Source of the DNA: Rhizobium ecuadorense
GTDB lineage: Bacteria > Pseudomonadota > Alphaproteobacteria > Rhizobiales > Rhizobiaceae
NCBI RefSeq assembly: GCF_001187535.1
Contig: NZ_LFIO01000386.1
Coordinates: 62,001-126,000, forward strand
Length of the DNA: 64,000 bases
Direction of reading: 5' to 3'
How positions within the stretch are numbered: position 1 is the stretch's first letter; each line of letters begins with the position of its first letter. The notes under the pieces were generated by a model that saw only the letters and a program-made list of their open reading frames with translations, had not been told where the DNA came from and did not search any database. The position numbers and the translations under genes were made by a program. This document shows, piece after piece, positions 8,117-16,403 of this stretch.

Positions 8117-9787
8117 ATGTCGAGTCACTCTCATATGCATGCCAGCAGCAATTCGGTTCCCGGTTACGACAGCGGAGCCGCCAAAACCAAAAGCCGAAGC
8201 GTCGAACGCCGTCTCGATTTCATGCAGCTCGACCATCAGGGACGCGCAGGCATCCGCGCTCTGAAGACGCTGATCGATCGCGAACTGCCGCACGGATTGG
8301 ACAAGTTCTACGCTCAGCTGCGCAAGAGCCCGGAAGTCAGCCGCTTCTTTTCGACGGAAGAGAACATTGCGCGGGCAAAGGGCGCTCAGGCGGGCCACTG
8401 GGTCAATATCGCCGACGGCAATTTCAACGAGGATTATGTCGCCAAGGTCAAGACGATCGGAACCGTCCACGCCCGCATCGGCCTGGAGCCGCAATGGTAT
8501 ATCGGCGGCTACGCGATCATCGTCGATCATCTGATCAACCGCGCCGTCGAGGAAATGGTCCCCAAGGGCGGGGTATTCTCGAAAAAAACGATGAAGCCGG
8601 CGGAGTTCGGCAACGCGTTGGCAAGCCTCGTCAAGGCTGTCATGCTGGATATGGATCTCGCCATCTCGGTCTATATCGACGAGGCGGAGATCGCCAAGCA
8701 GAAGGCCCAGGCCGATGCGATCGAGGCGGAGCGACAGCTCGTCGGCACCACTTTCGGCAGGGCCATGGCAGCGATTGCCGCCAAGGATGTCAGCTACCGG
8801 ATCAACGATGATCTACCGGAAGCCTATCACGCCCTGCGTGACGACTTCAACAATGCGCTGGAACAGCTGTCGACGACGATCGAGCAGATCAGCGGGTCTG
8901 CTACGCAGATCAATGCGGGGTCGCAGGAGATCCGGTCCGCCGCGGACGATCTTGCCAAGCGAACCGAACAGCAGGCCGCCTCCATCGAGGAGACGGCGGC
9001 CGCGCTCGAGGAGATCACCACCACCGTGAAGGACTCCAGCCGGCGCGCGGAAGAGGCGGGGCAACTGGTCGCAAAGGCCCGCATCGGCGCCGAGAAGTCG
9101 GGCCAGATCGTCCAGCAGGCCGTCGCCGCGATGGGGGCGATCGACAGCTCGTCGCGGGAGATCTCCAACATCATCGGCGTCATCGACGAAATCGCCTTCC
9201 AGACCAACCTTCTGGCGCTGAATGCCGGCGTCGAAGCGGCGCGCGCTGGAGAGGCCGGCAAGGGCTTCGCCGTCGTCGCCCAGGAGGTTCGCGAACTGGC
9301 GCAACGTTCCGCCAAGGCGGCAAAAGAGATCAAGGGGCTGATCAACAACTCGGGCGAACAGGTAAAGGCGGGCGTGTCCCTGGTCGGGCAGACCGGCGAG
9401 ACGCTGACGGTGATCGTCGACGAGGTCCAGGAGATCGACCGGCACATCGGCGCCATCGTCAGGGCGTCGAGCGAGCAGGCAACGGCGCTCCACGAGATCA
9501 ACACTGCCGTCAACGCGATGGATCAGGGCACCCAGCAAAACGCCGCCATGGTCGAGCAGTCGACCGCGGCGAGCCATGCCCTGGTCCAGCAGGTCGGCCA
9601 TATCGCTCAGATGCTGAGCGAATTCCACATTGGCAAATCTGCGGCATCCCAGATGCGCCCGGCCCGGCAAGCAAACGGCCCCTCGACAGCGGCCTCGCCG
9701 GCGCGCGCGTTGCGGGCAAAACTCGGCGCGGCCTATTCGAGCCATGGCAACGCCGCCATTGCAAGCAATGAGTGGGAGGAGTTCTGA
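8117..9787 (+). CDS. Soluble globin-coupled chemotaxis transducer (HemAT-type)
   Basis: A 556-residue chemoreceptor without any transmembrane segment. Start at 8117 after GAGG. The N-terminal protoglobin domain (about 30-195) carries the proximal haem histidine motif [17 protein letters not shown]. It is followed by a linker helix and a methyl-accepting signalling domain whose hairpin tip is [20 protein letters not shown]. The protein ends in EWEEF, resembling the WxxF-type pentapeptide tether for CheR/CheB. It likely senses oxygen (or another haem ligand) in the cytoplasm and signals to CheA/CheW encoded elsewhere. It is flanked by a regulator terminator upstream and a convergent AraC gene. 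Confidence 0.93.
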   Translation: MSSHSHMHASSNSVPGYDSGAAKTKSRSVERRLDFMQLDHQGRAGIRALKTLIDRELPHGLDKFYAQLRKSPEVSRFFSTEENIARAKGAQAGHWVNIADGNFNEDYVAKVKTIGTVHARIGLEPQWYIGGYAIIVDHLINRAVEEMVPKGGVFSKKTMKPAEFGNALASLVKAVMLDMDLAISVYIDEAEIAKQKAQADAIEAERQLVGTTFGRAMAAIAAKDVSYRINDDLPEAYHALRDDFNNALEQLSTTIEQISGSATQINAGSQEIRSAADDLAKRTEQQAASIEETAAALEEITTTVKDSSRRAEEAGQLVAKARIGAEKSGQIVQQAVAAMGAIDSSSREISNIIGVIDEIAFQTNLLALNAGVEAARAGEAGKGFAVVAQEVRELAQRSAKAAKEIKGLINNSGEQVKAGVSLVGQTGETLTVIVDEVQEIDRHIGAIVRASSEQATALHEINTAVNAMDQGTQQNAAMVEQSTAASHALVQQVGHIAQMLSEFHIGKSAASQMRPARQANGPSTAASPARALRAKLGAAYSSHGNAAIASNEWEEF

Positions 9788-9909
9788 CGCCGCCGGCTGA
9801 TCTCGGCCGCAGGCCGGCTAAGATCATCGCTGCCCGCTGACACGAAGCCAAGATCCTGCTCATGCCCATCCGCAGAAGATGCGGCCGGTCATGAGCAGCC
9901 TTGTCGCGA

Positions 9910-10929
9910 TCAGGCCCTCAAGGTCTGCGACGGCAGTTGACCGAAACGCTTGCGGTACTCGGCTGAAAATCGCCCGAGATGGGTAAACCCCCATCTGAGC
10001 GCGATGTCGGCGACGGCTTGTCTCGCGCCGGATTCGAGCAGATCGCGATGGGCGGCAAGCATCCGGAGTTCATGCAGGTGGGCCATCGGCGTGGTATTCC
10101 TGAACTGCCGGAAACCCTGTTGCAAGGTGCGGACGCTGACCTTGGCTGCGGTCGCGATGTCGTTCAGCGAAATCGGCTCGGCCATATGTTCCCGCATGAA
10201 GTCGATGGCCCATTTCACGTGGCGAGGAGCCGGGGCCGGCGCGGGAAGCGCAAGCGCCTCCGAATAACGATGGGGACAGGTCTCCAGAAGCAGGTAGACT
10301 ATTGCGTCGCAGAGCGCGCGCAGAGCCAGCGGCGACTGCTGCAGCGGCCCCTCGCCGCTGAGCCCGCGATGGAGGCTTGCGGCGAGTTGCTGCAAGACGA
10401 GCCCCGAACCGTTCGTCAGATCGATGGTCGGATGAAAATCGGTGTCACCGCTGATCGTTCGCTCGAACATATGCGTCAGCTGCCTGTTGATCCTCGCCTG
10501 ATCGACAAACAGACCGAGATGACGGCGCGGGCCGATCAGGCGGGAACCCGAGGCGCGGCCAGCCCCGAGAATGGCGCCGCGACCGGGAATCGAATGGATC
10601 TGTTCCTTCCCGGCATCGAAGACGGCATTCCCCTCCATCGGCAGAAAAATGATCACCTTGCCGTTGGGCGCCTCGCGCTTGAGCGAGATCGTGCCGTCGT
10701 AGGCACAGTCGGCGATGGTCAGCTCTTCCGTCGAGATGAAATTGCAGTAGTAGGCGATGGGCGTGCCGGCTTGCGCCGCGGCCTTGATCGGGGAGCTCGG
10801 CGTCGACAATATTTCCGAGAGTGCGTCCGGGTCCGTGCCGCTGAAGGCCGTCTCCCAAAACAACGGGCTCTGCCTCGCCGGATCGTGGAGGGAGCTGCTA
10901 TGGGCTGTCATATTAGAAATATGAGACAT
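9910..10929 (-). CDS. AraC family transcriptional regulator
   Basis: A 339-residue regulator with an N-terminal AraC-binding-like region (about 20-200) and two C-terminal helix-turn-helix motifs (about 235-335: MAEPISLNDIATAAKVSVRT and VADIALRWGFTHLGRFSAEY). The start at 10929 (MSHISNM) is chosen for GAGG seven bases upstream; ATGs upstream and downstream lack this. The domain order resembles AraC/XylS-type activators used for aromatic or stress genes. The target is unknown. The gene is convergent with the chemoreceptor and shares a strand with dadA without clear coupling. Confidence 0.88.
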   Translation of the reverse strand: MSHISNMTAHSSSLHDPARQSPLFWETAFSGTDPDALSEILSTPSSPIKAAAQAGTPIAYYCNFISTEELTIADCAYDGTISLKREAPNGKVIIFLPMEGNAVFDAGKEQIHSIPGRGAILGAGRASGSRLIGPRRHLGLFVDQARINRQLTHMFERTISGDTDFHPTIDLTNGSGLVLQQLAASLHRGLSGEGPLQQSPLALRALCDAIVYLLLETCPHRYSEALALPAPAPAPRHVKWAIDFMREHMAEPISLNDIATAAKVSVRTLQQGFRQFRNTTPMAHLHELRMLAAHRDLLESGARQAVADIALRWGFTHLGRFSAEYRKRFGQLPSQTLRA

Positions 10930-11011
10930 GCGCGACCTCGAAAGACAATGATCGCGAGTGATAGTTGATTTCCGCAATCATATGTTTTCTTTTTTCGTTC
11001 CTCGGCATATT

Positions 11012-12292
11012 TCAGTGATATCGATTAATTGCCAGATCCTTCGCGTCGATTTCCGGATTGGCGCCGCCGACCAGATCGCTGATCAACCGCGCCGAACCGG
11101 TGCTCATCGTCCAGCCGAGCGTGCCGTGGCCGGTATTGAGGAAGAGGCCGATGATCTTGGTCGGGCCGATGACCGGTGTGCCATCCGGCGTCATCGGGCG
11201 CAGGCCGGACCAGAAGGACGCCTTGGAAACGTCGCCGCCGGGGAAAAGATCGGTGACCGAATGTTCCAGCGTGCTGCGGCGTGCGAACCCGAGATCGTTG
11301 GTATAGCCCGAGATTTCAGCCATGCCGCCGACGCGGATGCGGTCGCCGAGCCGGGTGATTGCGATCTTGTAGGTTTCGTCCATGACGGTCGATTCCGGTG
11401 CGCGCGACGCATCGGTGATCGGGATGGTGAGCGAATAGCCCTTCACAGGATAGACCGGCAATCTGATGCCGAAGGGCTTGAGCAGCAGCGGCGAATAGCT
11501 GCCGAGCGCAACCACCACAGCATCCGCACTCATCCGTTCGCGCTCGCGATCGGGATCGCCGTCGCCATCGCGAGCGGTGATGACGCCGCGCACGCGGCCC
11601 GCCTCGACATCCAGCGCCTTGATCGTCGTGCCATAGGCAAAGCGGACGCCGAGCGCCTCGGCTTTGGCGGCCAGCGCATTGGTGAATTTGAAGCAGTCGC
11701 CGGTTTCGTCCTTCGGCGTCAGCAGGCCGCCGACGATCTTGTCGCGCACGTGTTTCAGTGCCGGTTCGAAGCGGATGCAGCCGTCCCGGTCCAGCACCTC
11801 ATAGGGAATGCCGTCGGCCGCCAGCGCCTTGACGTCCTTGGCCGAGGCGTCGAGCTGTTGCTGCGTGCGGAACAGCTGCAGCGTTCCCTGCATGCGTTCG
11901 TCATAGGCGATGCCGGTCTCGGCGCGAAGGTCGGCCAGCGCGATGCGACTGTAATCGGCAAGCCGCAGCATGCGGCTCTTGTTGATCGCGTAGCGCTCGG
12001 AGGTGCAGTTCGACAGCATCCGCGCCATCCAGGAGAGCATGGCCATGTCGAGCTTCGGGCGAAGGATCAGCGGCGCATGTTTCATGAACAGCCACTTCAT
12101 CGCCTTCGCCGGAATGCCGGGCGCTGCCCATGGCGAGCAATAGCCGAAGGAGACTTCGCCGGCATTGGCAAAGCTCGTTTCCAGCGCCGGACCTTTCTGC
12201 CGGTCGACGACCGTGACCTCATGACCTGATTTCGCCAACTGATAAGCGGATGTGACGCCGACGATACCGGCACCCAGAACAATGACTTTCAT
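11012..12292 (-). CDS. dadA: D-amino acid dehydrogenase small subunit
   Basis: A 426-residue FAD-dependent DadA. The N-terminus has the dinucleotide fold [18 protein letters not shown], followed by the family motif [21 protein letters not shown]; the C-terminus has the second FAD contact [15 protein letters not shown]. It deaminates D-alanine and other D-amino acids to keto acids, passing electrons to the respiratory chain at the inner membrane. It is 30 bases downstream of the alanine racemase gene on the same strand, the classic dadX-dadA catabolic pair, with an Lrp-type regulator divergent from the pair. Confidence 0.95.
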   Translation of the reverse strand: MKVIVLGAGIVGVTSAYQLAKSGHEVTVVDRQKGPALETSFANAGEVSFGYCSPWAAPGIPAKAMKWLFMKHAPLILRPKLDMAMLSWMARMLSNCTSERYAINKSRMLRLADYSRIALADLRAETGIAYDERMQGTLQLFRTQQQLDASAKDVKALAADGIPYEVLDRDGCIRFEPALKHVRDKIVGGLLTPKDETGDCFKFTNALAAKAEALGVRFAYGTTIKALDVEAGRVRGVITARDGDGDPDRERERMSADAVVVALGSYSPLLLKPFGIRLPVYPVKGYSLTIPITDASRAPESTVMDETYKIAITRLGDRIRVGGMAEISGYTNDLGFARRSTLEHSVTDLFPGGDVSKASFWSGLRPMTPDGTPVIGPTKIIGLFLNTGHGTLGWTMSTGSARLISDLVGGANPEIDAKDLAINRYH

Positions 12293-12322
12293 GATCTTCC
12301 CAATGATGGAGCCGCCGGGCTT

Positions 12323-13456
12323 TCAGCGATATTGCCTGTCGTAACGATCGCCCAGACCGGTTAGGATTTCGTAAGATATCGTGCCGGCATCGCCGGCAAT
12401 GTCCTCGAGCGTCTGGTTCGGGCCGAGCACTTCGACCAGACTGCCCAGTGTCAGGCTGCCTTCGGGCAGTGCCGAGACGTCGACGGTCACGCTGTCCATT
12501 GAGACGCGGCCGACGATCGGCAGGCGGATGCCGTTGACATAGACAGCGCCGCGGTCGCTGAGCGACCTGGGCAGACCATCGGCATAACCGGCGGCGATGG
12601 TGGCGAGACGCATTTCCCGCTCAGCGACATGCGCGCCGCCATAGCCGATCTTGGTGCCTGCGGGCACGGTGCGGGTCTGCACGACGGCGACGTCGAGGCT
12701 GACGACCGGCTCCATCGGGTTCGCCTCGCCGGTGTTGGGCGCGCCGCCGTAAAGCGCGATGCCGGGGCGGGCGAGCACGCCGTGATAGGCATCGCCGAGG
12801 AAGACCCCGCCGGAATTGGCGAAGGACATGTCGAAGCCGGGAAATTCATCGGCAATGCGGGACATCTCGGCCCCTTGTTCGCCGTTCTGGTCGCTCTCCA
12901 TATCATCGGCTGAAGCCAGATGGCTCATGATGAACAGGATTTCGACATTGCTGCCGTTGCGAAGCGCTGCGGCGAGCTCGGCTCGTTCCTCCCCGGGAAA
13001 GCCGAGCCGCGACATGCCGGTGTCGAATTGCAGCACGGCAGGCAGGCAGCGCTTCAGTATGCGCGCAGCCGCCGACCATTGCCGCCACTGGGCCAGCGAA
13101 TTGAGAACCGGGACGATGCCCATCTCGGCGCAGGCGATCTCGTTGCCCGGCTGCAAGCCGTTCAACACGAAAATCTGAGCATCGCGGGCAAGGGTTGGCC
13201 GCAACCTGACGGCCTCGACAAACTGGGCGACGAAAAAATGCCTGCAGCCTTCGCCGTAGAGCGTTCTCGCAACCCGCTCGGCGCCGAGGCCATAAGCATC
13301 GGCTTTGACGACCGCCCCCGCGCGGACCGGCGCCAGCATCGATACGAGCTTGCGGTAGTTGCGGCCGAGTGCGGCAAGATCGATCGTCAGATAGCCCGTA
13401 GCTCCCTGCGCGGTTGTTGCGGTGCGTGTGCGGGAAACCAAAATATCGCTATCCAT
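12323..13456 (-). CDS. dadX: Alanine racemase, catabolic type
   Basis: A 377-residue fold-type III PLP enzyme. PLP-lysine lies in AVVKADAYGLGA near the N-terminus and the catalytic tyrosine in KIGYGGAHVAE. The start at 13456 has GAGGG at correct spacing, whereas the ATG six bases earlier is too near. It interconverts L- and D-alanine so that DadA can oxidise the D-form; its location with dadA and an Lrp-type regulator argues for the catabolic rather than the cell-wall isozyme. Cytoplasmic. Confidence 0.94.
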   Translation of the reverse strand: MDSDILVSRTRTATTAQGATGYLTIDLAALGRNYRKLVSMLAPVRAGAVVKADAYGLGAERVARTLYGEGCRHFFVAQFVEAVRLRPTLARDAQIFVLNGLQPGNEIACAEMGIVPVLNSLAQWRQWSAAARILKRCLPAVLQFDTGMSRLGFPGEERAELAAALRNGSNVEILFIMSHLASADDMESDQNGEQGAEMSRIADEFPGFDMSFANSGGVFLGDAYHGVLARPGIALYGGAPNTGEANPMEPVVSLDVAVVQTRTVPAGTKIGYGGAHVAEREMRLATIAAGYADGLPRSLSDRGAVYVNGIRLPIVGRVSMDSVTVDVSALPEGSLTLGSLVEVLGPNQTLEDIAGDAGTISYEILTGLGDRYDRQYR

Positions 13457-13582
13457 GCCCATCCCTCTCGATCTCAACAAAGTTTATGAAACAATGCGCG
13501 AAATTGCCTATCTTTCAGCAGTTGATTGTTGCATCATTTGCCCGGCATCGACATAATCGACGAAAATTCGGAATAATCCATC

Positions 13583-14047
13583 ATGTCCGCCCTCGACTCG
13601 ATCGATCGCAATATCCTGAGACTGCTGCGCCTCGATGCGCGCATGAGCAATGCCAAGCTCGCCGCCGAGATCGGCCTGTCGCCATCGGCCTGCCTCAGGC
13701 GCATCAAGATCATGGAAAAATCAGGGGTGATCCGCGGCTACACGGCGCTGGTGGACACCGGCAATGCCGACGAGATGATCGCCGTGATCATCAACATCAC
13801 GCTCGAGCGACAGACAGAGGATCATCTCGACCGCTTCGAGGCGGCGGTTCGCCGGCATCCCGAGATCCGGGAATGTTTTCTGATGACGGGCGGTTCCGAT
13901 TATCTGCTGCGCGTGGAGGTCGCCAGTCCGGGCGAGTTCGAGCGCATCCACAAGGAAATACTATCGAGCCTGCCGGGTGTTCTCAGGATTCATTCCAGCT
14001 TCTCGATCCGCAATGTTCTGGCGACGCGCACCAGAGGCCGGCGGTGA
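13583..14047 (+). CDS. Lrp/AsnC family regulator of the dad genes
   Basis: A 154-residue Lrp-type protein with an N-terminal helix-turn-helix (DSIDRNILRLLRLDARMSN ... LAAEIGLSPSACLRRIKIM) and a C-terminal RAM domain (about 70-150) that binds amino acids and drives oligomerisation. It is divergent from dadX, so alanine-responsive activation of dadXA is the expected role, as for DadR/AlaR in other proteobacteria. The 126-base shared intergenic region is A/T-rich in its middle, consistent with Lrp binding. Confidence 0.92.
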   Translation: MSALDSIDRNILRLLRLDARMSNAKLAAEIGLSPSACLRRIKIMEKSGVIRGYTALVDTGNADEMIAVIINITLERQTEDHLDRFEAAVRRHPEIRECFLMTGGSDYLLRVEVASPGEFERIHKEILSSLPGVLRIHSSFSIRNVLATRTRGRR

Positions 14048-14063
14048 GACGCGATCCCCGCGT

Positions 14064-14789
14064 TCATATCAATTCAAGCGCCGTGGCCCTGGCGACCGCT
14101 TCGCTCGTCGTCGCGACAGTCAGCTTCCGGCGTGCCGAGGCGAGATAGAGCTGTACCGCACTCACTGAAATGGACAGGCGGGCGCAGATCTGTTTTGCCA
14201 TAAGGCCGCTGGCGGTCATCTCCAGGCATTGCAGTTCCCGGCGCGACAATTGCGGAAAATCCGCAATCTCCCTCAGGCCCGACAGAACCATGGCCCTGTC
14301 GTGGAGATGGTGGGCGAGAAACTGCAGGTCGCGCATGCTGTCCATGCGGAACTGCCGCCAGTAGGCATCGGGATGATTGGACGTGACCGTAAACAGCGAT
14401 CGCTCCCCTTGAGGTCCTCGCACCGGCAGAGTCACGCCTTGACGGCCGATGCCGAAAGCCATGGCCTCCTTGAAGAAGCCATAGGCTCGGCCTGAATCCC
14501 ATTTCGATGCGGACCATTCCACGGGCAGGAAGCCGCGCCTGCCGAGACGCACGACCGGATCGATGCTGAAATAGTCCCGGTCACGATATTGTTTCACCCA
14601 CTCGGGCGGATAGGTCAGCATAAGCAATGGATTGCTGTCGGCCGCCCCCGAGGAGCGGGTCACATGCAGAACCATATGCGATATCGCATAGATGTGACGG
14701 ACTTCATCCAGCGTCGTTTCCAGATCCCGCAATGTCGGCGATGCCGAGATCCGGTCCAGACAGTAGAAAAAACGAGAACTGCTCAGCAT
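14064..14789 (-). CDS. LuxR family AHL receptor/regulator
   Basis: A 241-residue quorum-sensing regulator. The N-terminal autoinducer domain keeps all key pocket residues in the right spacing: Trp and Tyr in EWVKQYRDRDYF, Asp-Pro in SIDPVV, and Trp in LPVEWS. The C-terminal LuxR helix-turn-helix (about 175-240) has LSRRELQCLEMTASGLMAKQI. It lies 162 bases downstream of the AHL synthase gene on the same strand, so it is probably its cognate receptor. The order I-then-R differs from the cinRI and raiRI loci as I remember them, so I give no symbol. A short palindrome (14819-14832) precedes it. Confidence 0.92.
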   Translation of the reverse strand: MLSSSRFFYCLDRISASPTLRDLETTLDEVRHIYAISHMVLHVTRSSGAADSNPLLMLTYPPEWVKQYRDRDYFSIDPVVRLGRRGFLPVEWSASKWDSGRAYGFFKEAMAFGIGRQGVTLPVRGPQGERSLFTVTSNHPDAYWRQFRMDSMRDLQFLAHHLHDRAMVLSGLREIADFPQLSRRELQCLEMTASGLMAKQICARLSISVSAVQLYLASARRKLTVATTSEAVARATALELI

Positions 14790-14818
14790 GAGATGGACTC
14801 GTGGTTGCGTATTTTCCT

Positions 14819-14832
14819 AACTGCTCGCAGTG
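14819..14832. promoter_or_regulatory. Possible lux-type palindrome upstream of luxR
   Basis: ACTGC and GCAGT arms flank TC, inside AACTGCTCGCAGTGG, 30 bases upstream of the LuxR start. The size is near that of a half-degenerate lux box. Only the arms are seen; assignment as a LuxR site is inference. Confidence 0.3.
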
Positions 14833-14951
14833 GTAACATTTCGCGATTGCCGAGAACAGCATATTTTTTGGCAACCATGGCGCGACATGAAGAACAGGTT
14901 AAAGACTGGAGAGACCTATCCCACTGCTGGGCGTTGGGACAGCGACGGCGC

Positions 14952-15590
14952 CTACCGCACGCCGCCATCGACAAGGGCTTTGGCAGGATAGGGAGAGGCT
15001 TGCTCCAGAAGCCGGGACAGGTTGGCCCGAAGGGTTCGACAATTGTCCGCCGTCACATCCCATAGGCCAACATACAGCTTGCCGATCTCGGGCCGGGATC
15101 GGGCAAGCGGCGTCGGCTTCCAGCCGATCCTCCGGTACACAGCGACCATCGCGACGTCATAGACGCCGACAATGCTCTCGATACCGGTGTCGAGCGCGAG
15201 ATCGCAAAGCCCTGAGAGCAGTTCCGTGGCGACTGCGCGCGATTGCTCCGTGTGTTCGGCATGCGGATGAAGGCAAAAGCGGGTACATTCCCAGGTCGTC
15301 GGGCTATCGACGTCGATAGGCTGATCGAAGAAATGCCGGAACTCGCTTTTGAGCATCGTCGCTCCGGTGGTCGGCAGCAGGCGCAACGAACCCGTCAGCG
15401 TGCCGGAAGGTTGCTGCGTGACGAGATAGACGGGATCCTCGGCCTCGTCGTATCGGTCCCTCTCCCATTGATCCCGGACATCGACCTGCCATCCCAGCCG
15501 ATCGCGAAAAACGGCGGCGCGAGCCCGAAACATCTCGTCGAAAGCCCGTCGATCGGTCTCGAGCATGTCTTTGGTGAGTATCCGCAACAT
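14952..15590 (-). CDS. Acyl-homoserine-lactone synthase (LuxI family)
   Basis: A 212-residue LuxI-type synthase. N-terminal conserved residues are present: Arg in FRARAAVFRDRLGW, Trp, and the acidic DxYD pattern (RDRYDEAEDPVYLV); the central block GSLRLLPTTGATML and the block TWECTRFCLHP are typical. The enzyme makes an AHL from S-adenosylmethionine and an acyl-ACP. The start at 15590 has AGGAGG seven bases upstream, and this Shine-Dalgarno sequence can pair with a CCTCCTG further up the leader (15598-15628). It is upstream of luxR on the same strand and divergent from a small XRE regulator. Confidence 0.95.
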   Translation of the reverse strand: MLRILTKDMLETDRRAFDEMFRARAAVFRDRLGWQVDVRDQWERDRYDEAEDPVYLVTQQPSGTLTGSLRLLPTTGATMLKSEFRHFFDQPIDVDSPTTWECTRFCLHPHAEHTEQSRAVATELLSGLCDLALDTGIESIVGVYDVAMVAVYRRIGWKPTPLARSRPEIGKLYVGLWDVTADNCRTLRANLSRLLEQASPYPAKALVDGGVR

Positions 15591-15597
15591 ATCCGTC

Positions 15598-15628
15598 CCT
15601 CCTGATGCGCCGACGTTTCAACAGGAGG
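15598..15628 (-). promoter_or_regulatory. Leader hairpin that could sequester the luxI ribosome-binding site
   Basis: On the luxI mRNA, CCTCCTG is followed 17 bases later by CAGGAGG, which contains the Shine-Dalgarno sequence of luxI. The seven base pairs are perfect and would mask the site. Seen directly; a regulatory function is inference. Confidence 0.45.
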
Positions 15629-15769
15629 CCGGCCGGGCGCAATCTGGATATTTCACCAGGTTGACCGGTGCTTGGCTTTGCCGTCCCATTCCATAAGAAA
15701 TCTCTGATATTCGTCGGTCGAAAGCTCTTGGTAATTGCCAATTTTAACGCAACAACGGGAGGATTCTTG

Positions 15770-16114
15770 ATGACCCATGACATGGCACGCGGCAAACGTA
15801 TTCGAGAGGCGATATCCCGCGGCAAGTTCCGGAAAGTTCACGCCCTGGCGGCCGAACTGGACGTGTCCGTCGCCGCCGTCTCACGCTGGCAGAATGGCGG
15901 CCATACCTCGCTGGAGAGCGCCTGCGCGCTCGCCGACCTGCTGGATGTCTCCCTCGACTGGCTGCTGCTCGGGCGAGGCACGATGGACTGGCATAGGAAC
16001 AGCGCGATCTCCGCCATGGAATTGCAAATGGTTCTGGCGTTGCGCAACCGGTCTGCGGCAACGCGGTCCAATCTCGTCGGGCTGGTTGAATCCATCCCGC
16101 CGGAGCACCCGTAA
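15770..16114 (+). CDS. Small XRE family regulator (CI-like helix-turn-helix)
   Basis: A 114-residue protein; start at 15770 with GGGAGG upstream. It consists mainly of a Cro/CI helix-turn-helix (about 10-65: VHALAAELDVSVAAVSRWQNGG, then LADLLDVSLDWLLLGRG). The C-terminal 45 residues are helical without a known effector domain. It is divergent from the luxI gene and precedes the GH15-to-ThDP cluster on the same strand, so it may regulate either. Two small hairpins follow the stop. It could also be a phage-derived repressor, but no phage genes are near. Confidence 0.8.
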   Translation: MTHDMARGKRIREAISRGKFRKVHALAAELDVSVAAVSRWQNGGHTSLESACALADLLDVSLDWLLLGRGTMDWHRNSAISAMELQMVLALRNRSAATRSNLVGLVESIPPEHP

Positions 16115-16150
16115 CGCCAGGCGCAATTCTCTGAGATTTTTTGACCTGAG

Positions 16151-16193
16151 ATCAACATCTTTAGGTTGATAAAAAGCAGATCGTCGCCGATCT
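16151..16193 (+). terminator. Two adjacent small hairpins after the XRE gene
   Basis: ATCAAC / GTTGAT (16151-16170) and AGATCG / CGATCT (16178-16193), the second followed by a weak T-rich stretch. They may end the XRE transcript or lie in the leader of the next gene. Confidence 0.35.
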
Positions 16194-16349
16194 TTCTAGT
16201 TAAAGGTTCAGCGGCGGCGGGTGGCCAGCATCTTGCCCCTCGCCGCCGCAGAGACCTTTGTTCACTCTCAACACCCATACGGCCGCAATATTTCTCCCAT
16301 CCGGGTCCGGAATATTTCTCGATCTGGTCCCGGCAAGTCTCAACCGATC

Positions 16350-16403
16350 TTGGAGACAGTCAATGACAGTTGCGCTTTGGAGTCAGTCAATGACGGGTGC
16401 GAA
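16350..16403 (+). repeat. 27-base tandem duplication of a ribosome-binding site and start codon
   Basis: Units 16350-16376 and 16377-16403 match except at a few positions. Each carries TTGGAG, then CAGTCAATGAC, so each supplies a Shine-Dalgarno-like site and an ATG, and 27 bases keeps the frame. The GH15 protein can thus start at 16363 or 16390. Confidence 0.8.

Noticed and set aside
9127..9350. Long near-identical stretch shared with 42370-42570 (opposite strand), which looked like a dispersed repeat
   Set aside because: It is the conserved signalling-domain tip of two chemoreceptor genes, explained by protein conservation.
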